Origin: Solen grandis
Taxonomy: Eukaryota > Mollusca > Bivalvia > Adapedonta > Solenidae
DNA length: 64,000 bases
Reading direction: 5' to 3'
NCBI GenBank assembly: GCA_021229015.1
Contig: CM037789.1
Coordinates: 43,452,377 to 43,516,376 of the forward strand
Made by a program: the position numbers and the translations under genes
Part shown: in pieces, positions 47,884 to 58,753 of the stretch
How positions within the stretch are numbered: the first letter of the stretch is position 1
How the letters are laid out: each line of letters opens with the position of its first letter
The notes under the pieces: generated by a model
Told to the model about the DNA's origin: nothing
Seen by the model: the letters and a program-made list of their open reading frames with translations, nothing else
Databases searched by the model: none

Positions 47884-48528
47884 GGTAAAGCTGCTAACAT
47901 TTGGTATACGTTAACATTGTTGTACAAACCATATACATGTATTTCCTTATTGTTTAGCTATTATCGTCGGCGCCACACCTTGGTTAAGGTTTTGCATGCT
48001 ACTTATTACAAAGCATATACCTGTATCTCAGTAACACTACACATTTCATGAATATTGATAATTTATTTAATAACGATGAATATTGAATTCATTTTTATTT
48101 TATGATTAATTCCCTTGTTAATAGGCCATGCTTGTTGATATAATTCTTCACTAAGGTCTTCAACGACATTAAATAAATTTGTTAGATATTAAAGTATTGA
48201 CCTTGAACAAGCTGGTTAAATTTCTTCATGTAGCATATTACCATCCTTATGTCTCTGCAGTCAGTTCTGGGACTGACTTAAAACTTTATATAGCTGTTAA
48301 GGGGCATCTGATCATCAAGTTCATTGTAAATTTTGACCCTTTTGAATGTAGATATTTTGTTACGGTTGTGCGTGCAACTGCATATGGTTAAAAAACTAGG
48401 ATGCATATATCTCAGTATTCAGCTATGTTTCTTGATTTAATACTTCACTATTGTCTTCAGTGGCATTAAACACATAAGTATGATAACATTTGACCAAATT
48501 TTATATATAAAACAAGAGTGCCAGTGTT

Positions 48529-49395
48529 GCCACAATATACGCCCCCACAAACTATAAAGACCAAGAGGGTCCTTTTAATTATTGCTTTTAACATTTCTGT
48601 CAGCATAAGATCATAATGAAGTCTGTGAGACCAATTAATTTAGCTTAAAGAGAAGTATAATCGCGAATATACTTTTATCAAAGGCAATCACTAAAGATGA
48701 TGAAAAGAAAGGGGCCTGAGATTGTGGTTGGCTGGGTAGTAGGTTCGATCCCTGCAGGAGCAGCTGGGTGTTTTCTTGAGCAAAACAGTTTATCCACAAT
48801 TTGAAAAGATTAGGTCAGAAACATACAAAGAATGGCGTTCACAAGGCTGAAATATCAATCAGCTAAAGAGACTAAGTTTCAAGGGACAAAAAATAATGAA
48901 CCGGAAAATCGCCACTTCATGCACATCTACCCATTATAGTAATGCCACTGATCAAGTTTTGAAAAGATTCGTTCAGAAACGTAGGAGGATTTGCGTTCAC
49001 AAGGCTGCAATATCAATCAGTTACAAAGACTAAGTTTCAAGGGACAAAAAAATCTTGCAAAAGATAATGAACCGGAAAATCGCCACTTCATGCACATTTA
49101 CCTATTATAGTAATGACATTGACCAAGTTGTAAAAAGATTCATTCAGAAATGTAGGAGGAGTTTCGTTCACAAGGTTGCAATATCAATCAGCTACAGAGA
49201 CTAAGTTTCAAAGGACACAATTCCTGTAAACATCAATGAACCGGAAAATCGCCACATCATGCACATCTTCCCATTATAGTAATGACATTGACCAAGTTTT
49301 GAAAAGATTCATTCAGAAACAAAGGAGGAGTTTCGTTCACAAGAAATGGACGTACGGACGGACAGACGGAGAAGATGACGCCAATATACGACCGC
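48529..49395. mobile_element. Tandem-unit repeat element (~170-bp units)
   Basis: Units beginning AATGAACCGGAAAATCGCCA start at 48895, 49069 and 49236, with periods of 174 and 167; an earlier partial unit is visible from about 48800. The element opens near 48529 (AACAAGAGTGCCAGTGTTG) and closes with an ACGGACGGACAGACGG run at about 49353. A tRNA-like B-box segment (AGGTTCGATCCCTGCAGG) sits near 48740. Confidence 0.75.
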
Positions 49396-49772
49396 CTCCG
49401 GCGACATATAAAAATAACAACCAAAATGGCCCTTTTTAAACTAAAACAAATTAAGTGCGGGCTAATTTTATATGATGTTCATCATACATAATAAGACTAT
49501 AATCATATCTATTATTACTATGATCATAATTTATTATTACTTTGATCATATCTGTTACTACTCTAACATATGTGACTTCAATAATTCATCTAATTCATCA
49601 ACGGTAACTCTTTTTTCCCATTAACGACACATTTCATAATATTGATATGTAATTCATACGTTATGCGAGGGTCGTTAATAAAAATTCTGTACAAGAGCGA
49701 AAGTTCGTTTCAAAGCTTATTATAGTAATAATAAACAAGCACATGCAATTGAAGACTTTTTTAACGCATTCA

Positions 49773-49773
<1 letters not shown>

Positions 49774-49803
<30 letters not shown>
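49774..49803. repeat. Poly(A) tract, 30 nt
   Basis: Uninterrupted A run. No recognisable retroelement body precedes it. Confidence 0.9.
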
Positions 49804-49804
<1 letters not shown>

Positions 49805-50241
49805 ATTGTGTAAAATTGTAAATCATGGCAAGTTATACACACACTAATGTCTTCCGTTCTTAGTGGCACTTAAAGTCTATTTTCATCTCATCATGAGCAT
49901 GAATCGGAAAAAAATGATAATGATATTACGCGGGAGTGTAAATGACAATAATATAATGATTGACAGTATAGGTACGGTAGTGAATCGATGACTTCTTCAG
50001 AATATGCAATACATTAAAAGAAAAAATTGAATCAAGTTTCCACTTGTAAATTCTTCTAATTTTATTTTTTTTTTTTTCATTTTGCAAAGTAGATCAAGTG
50101 TCTTGAAAATATGATTATTTTTTTTATAAATACATGTCGCATTTTGATCCTTTTAGGTATCCAATACCATTTCGTGAAATCCTTTAGAACCAAATTAAAC
50201 AAACGGTCTAATAATTGAATTGTCATATTCCTTTTTATCTT

Positions 50242-50245
<4 letters not shown>

Positions 50246-50276
<31 letters not shown>

Positions 50277-50279
50277 GAC

Positions 50280-50343
<64 letters not shown>
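50246..50343. repeat. Compound microsatellite (CA)n ... (TA)n
   Basis: About 13 CA units, a short CAGACAGACA link, then about 30 TA units. The run is open in several frames but not coding. Confidence 0.95.
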
Positions 50344-50344
<1 letters not shown>

Positions 50345-50346
<2 letters not shown>

Positions 50347-52200
50347 CGTACAGGGAGATATGTGTCACAATATGTTTGGAATAATGTAAATGCTTGACCA
50401 TGAACATCACTCTTGTATTTGGCTAACTTTTTGATAATAATTTATTTCCATAAAGAAAAATATGACTTGTGTACTTATCTTAACATCAGCGTTAATGTTA
50501 GATGGTCAAAACAATACAGTTAAGCATAATGCCTTATAATAGTTATACTCACTAAAACGGAGATTTATTCCTGAGAGTAAAAGAAACAAATTAGCAACAA
50601 AGTGACGTAATTACAATATAATCATTTTAGGTCAGGTAAAATTAATTTTGCTTCTGACATGTTAAACAACTTACTGTATTTCGTATCAATTCTGAAATGT
50701 AATTATTAAATACTTGAGTTTCTGCGAGCGTACATTCCGTTGATGCTCATTTTTTTATGTTTCATTTTTTTGGTGTGGAAGATATTCGGGATTCTGATCC
50801 TAGTTGTCGTAACCTGCCTCACTCAAACGTCGTGTCGTCATGGCTTTGAACATTTTGCCGAGCTACATAACGGGACCATGTCCCGTATACAGATCATATA
50901 CACAACTGAAACACAAGGCAAACTAAGCCATGTACTTTCAACATAGAAAGCTATTAGCTGGCTGACACGAAACGCTACATATGTTCGAAAAGCTGTCGTT
51001 ATTTATTAAGATAAAGGCTTTCGAATAGTTCAAGATTTTTCAGAGGGCACTGTCCTTTAGTTTTGCAAAATTAGCACACAAAAGTTCACGTGACAGATTT
51101 TCCAATGAGAACTGCAAGAGTTCGTGAAGAATATTATTTTTTATTTATCCGAAGTATTTTTTTTTCTTGAAAATAATAATCACTTTTCTAGCTCATCAAA
51201 TACGAATCCGGTTTATAACAACTGTGAAGATGACATGCCGAAAACTAGTAAAGTTTGGAGACATGCTCGACACAATATTTTGTATCACTCTGAAGAACGG
51301 ACAAGGGGAACTCAATATGTCCCCAATTTAAAAAGCACTTTTCGCATCAATGATTTTTAACAAACATCAATTAAAAATAAAATGTATCTGCATGAAATGT
51401 GCAAGATAATCATTTGATTAAAAAATGCATTTTTTTCTATAAAAAAATGAATAAGCGCTAAAATAGGACAGAGCAAGTCATCTGCAGAACCTTTGGACAT
51501 TTATATATTATCCTCCTATGTAAATTTTAGTATACTTGATAAATGGTTTATACATTAAAGAAAACAGATCCCTTTTACCGTATTAAAATAACTACACTAT
51601 TACAGCTAGGCACGAGATTGCTATTGGAACTCATAACTTTAGCTGTCAAGTATTCAGTGTTGTATTAAATTTTGTATAAAGTTCATAATCAGCGAGATCT
51701 TGCGGTCCTTAAATTTCAACAAAATAAGATGTCATTGATTCTTTTCTTTTTTTTCTTTAATCTGCAAGGGTTTAGTCAATAAGTAAGTGTGTGTATTACT
51801 AGATCAGCAATTGTACAGGGATGTATGTAAAATATGAGTCGTAGAATTTACAGAAATGGTTCAGTAGATTACAATGTGGCCATACAACGTGGTATGTGAC
51901 GTCAATTTAAGTTGTCGCAAGCAGTATCATTTTCCACGATTCGAAAGAGAAAATTGCTGCTAGTAGCGCATGCAAACCTGGAAATTGTTTTCCATACATA
52001 GGCTCTATTGATTCTTTTGTCATGTGCACACTACATTCTACCTTTCTTAAAATCTTAAGAGTTCGTGAAAATAGTTTGCTCTCGCGAAAAAGCACATCAC
52101 TAATTATGTTTTCCCGAACGGTAGCATATCTGACCAAAAGAAAAACATTTGGGCCTATGTGAAGGGCACACCATTGTTGAAGAAATGAAAAACATCAGTC
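50345..52200. other. AT-rich DNA, no gene recognised
   Basis: A 68-codon plus frame at 50740-50946 begins with a strongly hydrophobic stretch that could pass for a signal peptide or membrane helix. No homology is evident and the upstream context is unremarkable. Nothing else is supported. Confidence 0.35.
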
Positions 52201-52770
52201 GAGACACGAGATATAATTTTTAGTGAGTAATGAGTTTCGAGTTAGAAAAGGTGAGTTTCTAGTTGCAAAAATTGAATTTCGAGTTGGAAAAGTGAGTTTC
52301 GGATCAGAAAAGGTAAGTTTCGAGTCGAAAAAAAGTGAGTTTCGAGTCGGAAAAAGTTGGAAAAAGTGAGTTTCGAGTTGGAAAAAGTGAGTTTCGTGTG
52401 CCAAATAACTTGATCAACTTTATTCTTTATAAACACTCAAATTAGACAACTCGTTGTAGCTAACATTATTTTTTATCTAATGTTTTAGACCATTTAATCA
52501 TATATTTTAAATCAGCATGCATACACATTTAACTACAGGGAATTCCCTGTGCATTTAACAGAATGCAGTGGAATCCAGCAAATAAAAGGATCTTTTTTCA
52601 ATTAATGTATATACAGTAAAGATCATGGAGGAATGTATATTTACAACTGAAATAATCAAGTTAGATAACTACTTCGGAACTTCGAGAGCATTTCACAATG
52701 CTTCTGTGTCTAAGAATTTGTGACAGATTATAAATTTGAAGGTGGTATAGGTAGCCGGGTACTGGTACTT

Positions 52771-52886
52771 TGTGGTGAATCGGGAGGTTTTGGATCGTGT
52801 GGCTTGATAGCTCAGTGGTAAGGTGCTTAGACACTGGGTTCTAATCACAGGCGGGCCACAATTTTTTCACCACCTGATTCACCATA
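52771..52886 (+). repeat. Inverted repeat enclosing a tRNA-like segment
   Basis: TGTGGTGAATCGGGAGGT (52771-52788) pairs with ACCACCTGATTCACCATA (52869-52886), with about 14 of 18 positions complementary. Between them is GATAGCTCAGTGGTAAGGTG, a good tRNA A-box/D-arm string, and GGGTTCTAATC, a B-box-like string. The spacing is too short for a full tRNA, so it is a SINE head or tRNA relic. Confidence 0.5.
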
Positions 52887-53011
52887 AATATTTTGCTTAA
52901 AATATAGTGATCAGAAATATAGTAAACTAAGTCATGCGCAGATCCAGAGGGGGGACCGGATGTCCAGATTTGGATATTATGCATAAAATATACATAATAA
53001 AGGGTGGACTT

Positions 53012-53078
53012 CCCCCCCCCCCTCCCCCCCACTATGTCCTGTGATTTTCAGAGTTTGCCCCCACCCCCACCCCTGGCG
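53012..53078. repeat. Poly(C)/CCCCAC low-complexity tract
   Basis: C runs interrupted by T and A (53012-53031 and 53059-53073), inside the middle of the Foldback-like element. Confidence 0.85.
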
Positions 53079-54091
53079 TCAAATTGCTGGAACTGGATCT
53101 TCGCATGTAAGTTATTTATAGTTAAAACATGGATCGTTTGATACAATTTCAGTGAGTGTCAGAGAGTGTGACTGTCACAATGTCAGTGATGTTGGCATAC
53201 AGCAAAAGTTAACAAACAAAACGATGGAACACTGGCACAATAAAATGTCCATTTTAAGAATGATACTTAATTTTACACTACTTCCCTGTCGATAAACAAA
53301 ACCAACAATACATTCGTGTTTCGCTGGTGTGTAAACTTCGACCAGAAGGTAAAGGGAAAATAATAAAACAAAAGAAGAGTAGTCAAGGAAAACGATACCG
53401 AAAAGTCGTAAGTGACAGGTTTATTTTTGTGCTGACAAGTGTTTATTTCTTATATCAAACCAATAAATTATGAAAAATATGGAGAAAAAACGGCACCATT
53501 TTAAAACGGTTTATTTCGGAATGAGGTATGCCGCATTTGAACAAAATACATGAATTTCTGAGTGTATGTTCCGTGCTTTTTTACAGTTACCCGGTATATA
53601 GACTTGACTATTTGAGTTTACCGGGATATAGATTTTTCTTAAGCGATCCGTCATGTCAGAGTAATATAAATATTTAACTCACTGCTGATATAAGCAACTG
53701 TTTCCCGATTTTTATTTTAATATACTTTACCGTGAAAAGCAATAAAACACACAAATATATACACAGTCGCCAAAACATACACATTTTTAACCGTTTACTG
53801 TACAGTATATACACTTAGTTGTCATCTGTTCTGACTCGAAACTCACTTTTTTTAACTCGAAACTCACTTTTTCAGACTCGAAACTCACCTTTTTTAACTC
53901 GAAACTCACTATTTCAGACTCGAAACTCACTTTTTCTTGACTCGAAACTCACCTTTTTTAACTCGAAACTCACTTTTTCTTAACTCGAAACTCACTTTTT
54001 CAGACTCGAAACTCATTTTTTTTTTACTCGAAACTCACTTCTCAGACTCGAAACTCACTACTAGAAAAAAAGAAATCCCCAGACACGAGAT

Positions 54092-55322
54092 TCTGCTTTC
54101 AATGGCTCAAAATGACGTCATATACTACGTGGTATTGCCACACTGTATTTCACGACTTTTTAATTTAGATGTTTATTTAAACCCAGTCTTGGTGAAGTTC
54201 CAAATCTGGAAATAACTCAATCTGGATAAAACGTGTTTAGATAATAAACAAGCACACGAATGAAACGCTATTATCATATCGATAAAAGGCACCAATATCT
54301 GATATCATTTTCCCCCTTTACCGGTCATTGACTCCACTAGTCTTTATCTGGTAGACTAAGCACATTTACCAACGCTCGCCGCCTAAGAGCTATGTAAGTA
54401 TATTGACCTTTTCCAACAATATCGAAAAGTATTCAAGTTAGAGAAGAGTCTCATTAAAGTCATGACATCACATCTTGATTAGCGACAAAATTGCCACACA
54501 ATTCAACAAATAGATACCATGAGTGGGTATATTGAAACTGTATTACCTTGACAGCTAAGTACACTGTTTGCACTTTTAGGTAATCTACCCATCATTCAAT
54601 TGCGAGCACGGACCATCAAGTAATCGTGGTAATTATATAGTAAATGCAAGCCTTTATAGACTTTGATAAAAAAAAGTCTATTACTTATTATTTTATAGAT
54701 GCTTGCATCAGCACTTAAGTCTCTTTTAAGTATTTGAAGGACAATGATGGATGGATTTCCTTAAAATAATTGAACAAATATAAATACATGCAGTATTTCT
54801 AATTATTTATATGAGATGTACAAAAATAATTATTTATCATGGTAACTATCATATCAACAATCGACCGATATCTGTATCTCTATTATACGACTCGGAGGAT
54901 GTTTTCCAATCTGAAAAGTCCCATCCATTAAATGCGTTCCCCTGATTTTCCATGTGTTACTGTGTCCAAATATTAGCAGTCTCAGACATTTTCAGCATAC
55001 AATCAAGTTTTAATTTAAATCGTCCAAGGTTACAAAAAAGAAACGCTCTTGGCTCGAACCTTGCTAAATTGTGTTTAACTTCATGGCTATGAAAAGAGAA
55101 AACAATATAAAAAGTAAAAATAGTCTGAAAAAGTAAAAGACTTTCTAGACGGTAATCAATAATTGAACACTATTAGTTGAACCTTTCTTATTTGACCAAT
55201 AGTGAAATAGGAAACAGGGTGACTGTTTACCCTAGGTGACTCCTAATTAGACGAAACTTGCTTAACTAGCTGTCTATATGCTATCCACCCATCATTAAAT
55301 TATAATCATTGGCTTCAAATGC
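54092..55322. other. AT-rich DNA, no gene recognised
   Basis: No coding or repeat feature supported. Confidence 0.4.
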
Positions 55323-55326
55323 TAAA

Positions 55327-55560
55327 CCCTTTCCCTCATATAGACTCATTTTGACGCACTCAATAGGTACCACATAAAGCCTGATCTGCAGAAAACCACA
55401 GTTAAACCTTACCAAATTTAATTGTAAAATCCTCATTACCAGACCACTGAGGAGCAGCGAACAGCATAAAACCTGATCAGCCTGCGAGTTACTCGCAGGC
55501 TGATCTGGTTTTATGCTGTTCGCATAGGTCTTTTCATGGTTTCCTCTATGAGGGAAAGGG
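55327..55560. mobile_element. MITE family M2, copy 2, with a 67-bp near-perfect palindrome
   Basis: 234 bp; inverted ends CCCTTTCCCTCATA / TATGAGGGAAAGGG; flanks TAAA (left, mutated) and TTAA (right). The interior contains arms 55457-55489 and 55491-55523, 33 bp each, one mismatch, one-base spacer. Copy 1 at 45097 has lost the centre of this palindrome. Confidence 0.85.
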
Positions 55561-55564
55561 TTAA

Positions 55565-56932
55565 ACAAACAAGCAAGCATCCATAGACTTCGAGTGTTAT
55601 ACTGTTTTGCTCAAAAGTCTATAAAGGTTTGTATTTACTTTAAAGTTCCCATGATCACTTGATTGACTATGATCATAATTTAATGATAAAAAGATGACCT
55701 TAAACTAAATAAATATTATAAGACACTTTGAATGCTCAAAGAGCACAAAGAAAAAATCCGAGATACAAAGTGAAATTTAATCTATATTGGTGTGCAATAG
55801 ATAAGACTAAATTATATTTTAAAATTAAATCCTATCATAATATAAATGTAGTATTAGTATGAAAGCAAATATCCATCGCTTTTCAATATTAAACTGATAT
55901 TTTAAAGCAATTCACATTGATTATATCAAGATGAGAGAAGTGTATATTAAGAAAATGATAAACTGGCACTAATATTCCAATAAGGGAAAAATGCATTTAA
56001 AAATAATGCTTATCTTTTATATCTAAAATAAACTCTTTATTCCTCAGGTACATTCAGCTAGTGATAATTACATTTCCAAATACCCCCTCCTGAAAATAGT
56101 GATACAGCATAATTATAAAGTATAATTTAATGCTTTACTGCAATGGGAAAACAGGGATATTAACATTTAGAAGGTCTAAATAACTTCGATAATAATATAA
56201 CTAATGTGCGTCTCTTCTCTTGGAATTGAAAGAAACTGTAAAAGGAACTTAAATGTGTTTTTTTTTTCTTCTACATTTAAAGACCTACAGGGATGCACCG
56301 CAGACGGAAATTTCAGATTCTCGGATTTTCGATGGATTTTACGGTCAAAATAAATGGACGGTAAACGGAAATTGAAATAAATAAGATGGGCTATACGATT
56401 AGAATAAAAGAGCTTAAAATCGAGACGATAATAAAAACAATCCGGTGACATACCAGTCTCAGTAACTGTTCTGTGCAGTACGTAATAGTTCAACCACTGG
56501 CGTGATTTTTTAATCCACACTTCAGACAAATCAAACTTTAAATTATCATTTTATGCTGAATTTCTTGCAAGATGGCTACACAAATTAGTATTTAAGGGAA
56601 GATTTTACATGCATTTATCATTTTCCATATGATTTGAACATAGAGCCCCAGCGACAAAGCAGACGCTCGTATTCGTTAAGTTTAGCATTTGAACTAGAAA
56701 TTATGTATTATTTGCACATGGATTTTTTAATGGTTTAGTACAATGTGCATAGTGTTATGTTTCTGTGTATTTATTTGGATAACTTCATCCTTTTAGATGT
56801 CTATATTGCCTGATTGCCATGAAGCGACATGTATTTCTTATTGATATTAATTTATGTATATGGTGATGTACTTCGTACACGTCTGTAAATAAATTTTGTC
56901 TGTCTTATACGCACAAACCATACTCGATGACG
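55565..56932. other. AT-rich DNA, no gene recognised
   Basis: The 117-codon minus frame at 56176-56529 is Tyr/Phe/Lys-rich with no motif I recognise. No repeat structure noted. Confidence 0.4.
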
Positions 56933-57032
56933 NNNNNNNNNNNNNNNNNNNNNNNNNNNNNNNNNNNNNNNNNNNNNNNNNNNNNNNNNNNNNNNNNNNN
57001 NNNNNNNNNNNNNNNNNNNNNNNNNNNNNNNN
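56933..57032. other. Assembly gap (100 N)
   Basis: Conventional 100-N gap placed at the left edge of the minisatellite, a typical failure point for assembly. Confidence 0.99.
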
Positions 57033-57460
57033 GGCAATGTTACTTCATATTACCATTATACATTGCAACTGTATATTACCATTTGACAATGCAAATGTGT
57101 ATTACCATTGAACAACTGCATATTTGCACTGGACAGTGCAACTTTTTATTACCACTGGACAATGCAACTGTATATAACCATTGGGCAATGCAACTGTATA
57201 TTACTACTGGACAAAGCAACTGTATATAACCATTGGGCAATGCAGCTGTATATTACCATTGGACAATGCAACTGTATATTATCATTGAACAATGCGGCAA
57301 TGCAACTGTATATTACCATTTGACAATGCAACTGTATATTACCATTGGACAACTGTATATTACCGTTGGGCAATGCAACTGTATATTACCACTGGACAAC
57401 GCAACTGTATATAACCATTGGGCAATGCAACTGTATATTACCGTTGGGCAATGCAACTGT
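57033..57460. repeat. 26-bp minisatellite, left part
   Basis: The consensus unit is about CAATGCAACTGTATATTACC followed by ATTGGA. Units vary at a few positions (AACC for TACC, GGG for GGA), and some are shortened. Each unit holds the small dyad CATTGGACAATG. The same array resumes after the retrotransposon at 63731. Long open readings across it in several frames follow from the absence of stops in the unit and are not genes. Confidence 0.95.
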
Positions 57461-57480
57461 ATTTTAATAGCATAAATACG

Positions 57481-57599
57481 TTACCTGTTATTACTTCAGG
57501 TATGTGTCTATTTGTGCACAGCTTCCAAAACAGAGTCCGCAAAATAAACCATTCCCTAAACCCCCTAGTTACCGGAAGTGTAACCCCCGTTCTCCAATT
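57481..57599 (+). repeat. Left inverted terminal repeat of DIRS element
   Basis: Begins TTACCTGTTATTACTTCAGG and ends GTTCTCCAATT. It is identical over 119 bp to the reverse complement of 63571-63689. Weaker similarity (GAAGCCATCGAG) continues about 20 bp further inward. Confidence 0.97.
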
Positions 57600-57996
57600 G
57601 TGTTTTGGAAGCCATCGAGTTTCAGTGGGTTACCTTGTGTGTCCCTTTCTTGATAGCTTCTGTGCGCTACAGCTCTCCTTTCTTATCTTTTCATAGCCTC
57701 GGCTGTGTTGTTTATATTGTTCTCTTAGTTTTATTCTATATTCGTGTAGAATTCCCAATTTCCGTCCCGTATCGGGACCTTTTGCCTTGTGTCACGGGTT
57801 TCCGTGCTTCGGCTCCCGTGACACTGGTTTTATTATATTGATTTTGTATATACTGTTGTCTCGTTTCGAGATTTTTTTTCTTTGTACGGGTTTTCTTCGG
57901 TCTTCCCGTCTTTTATTTTGCCCTTCGGAGACACTGATGTGTCCTTTTTGCTTTTTTCTGGTTCTGTGTTCAGGGTCTTTTGTATAGCTATTCAAT

Positions 57997-58749
57997 ATGT
58001 CGCAGTCCCGGGGTTCCTGCGGACATGTTAAGGCGTCCTGGGATTCCCATCAGTCCTGCCTATCATGTTCAGGGTGCTCTAGGGTCGACACCTGCACCGT
58101 TTGCGCTTCGTGGACAGACGAGATATGGAAGAAAGCCTCCTCCTGTCGGTCTTACTCTTCCCGGAAAAGGAAGGCCTCATCTTCCTCCTCCTTCTCCGGG
58201 CTCAGCGCTGCTGGGGGTCGGAGTCCCTCTCCCCCTCCTAGGAAGAAGGCTTCCCGCCCCTCTCCGGAGAGGCCGCCTTCATACTCCTGGCTCCCTGCCC
58301 GGCTCTCCTTGTGTCAGCCCCAGGGAGCAGTCAAGGAGACCACTCCGACCGGTCACCGGTCACCGGGCATGACCGGTCAAGTACGTGATCGTAGTCATAG
58401 CAAAGCTCCCGACCGGTCACCAGTCAGGTCTAGCCACCGGTCACCGGTCAAGACCGGTCACCGACCATCACGGGACCGGTCACCGGGTATAACTGCCAGG
58501 GACCGGTCACCGGTCAGGACCGGTCACCGGTCACCGACCACCGGGCACCGGGCACCGACCACTACTCACCGGGCACCGGTCACCGGTCACCGGTCAACAG
58601 GCACCGGTCACCGGTCATCATTCACCGGGCACCGGTCATCATTCACCGGTCACCGGTCAACATCGGTCTCAGAGACCCAAGACCGGTCATCACCGGTCAT
58701 CGGCAAGAGATCTGCACAGATCGACAGCCAGGTCGGCTCATCACGCTAG
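57997..58749 (+). CDS. DIRS gag-like protein, N-terminal part
   Basis: 250 codons from an ATG at 57997. The first 40 residues carry a Cys/His cluster (C9, H11, H18, then CLSCSGC and CTVCASW), similar to the putative zinc-binding start of DIRS ORF1 proteins. A Ser/Arg/Pro-rich region follows. From about residue 117 come repeats of TGHRSP/DRSPV type, encoded by an ACCGGTC/CACCGGT tandem array (58345-58700). The frame stops at 58749, but the adjacent frame (58754 onward) continues with the same repeat style. The stop is therefore probably caused by an indel inside the repeat array. Presumed role: nucleic-acid-binding structural protein of the element. Confidence 0.7.
   Translation: MSQSRGSCGHVKASWDSHQSCLSCSGCSRVDTCTVCASWTDEIWKKASSCRSYSSRKRKASSSSSFSGLSAAGGRSPSPPPRKKASRPSPERPPSYSWLPARLSLCQPQGAVKETTPTGHRSPGMTGQVRDRSHSKAPDRSPVRSSHRSPVKTGHRPSRDRSPGITARDRSPVRTGHRSPTTGHRAPTTTHRAPVTGHRSTGTGHRSSFTGHRSSFTGHRSTSVSETQDRSSPVIGKRSAQIDSQVGSSR
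58345..58700 (+). repeat. ACCGGTC tandem array inside gag
   Basis: Dozens of overlapping ACCGGT and GGTCACC words, encoding a degenerate TGHRSP hexapeptide repeat. ACCGGT is itself palindromic, so the array has both direct and inverted symmetry. It coincides with the gag frame change. Confidence 0.85.
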
Positions 58750-58753
58750 ACGT

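Larger units (their letters stand above)
52213..54080. mobile_element. Foldback-like element: inverted arrays of ~21-bp repeats around a 1.4-kb middle
   Basis: The left arm (about 52228-52400) has about 8 units of GTGAGTTTCGAGTYGGAAAAA type. The right arm (about 53837-54061) has 11 units of ACTCGAAACTCACTTTTT type, the reverse complement. The arms are therefore long inverted repeats built from tandem short repeats, the signature of Foldback elements. The whole is flanked by a perfect 11-bp direct repeat AGACACGAGAT (52202-52212 and 54081-54091), consistent with a target duplication. The 1.4-kb middle encodes nothing recognisable. Confidence 0.75.

Noticed and set aside
50740..50946. Small secreted peptide with a hydrophobic leader
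   Set aside because: The hydrophobic stretch comes from T-rich DNA. There is no conserved mature-peptide pattern, no cleavage-site dibasics and no homologue I recognise.
53836..54061. CRISPR-like appearance of regularly spaced ~12-bp repeats
   Set aside because: The units are contiguous ~21-bp tandem repeats with T-rich linkers and no unique spacers, in a eukaryotic context. The inverted partner array makes a Foldback-like element the better reading.
57033..57475. Several 70-100 codon open readings on both strands rich in QLYITIGQCN-like repeats
   Set aside because: They are translations of the 26-bp minisatellite in successive frames, and some run through the N gap. There is no evidence of a gene.
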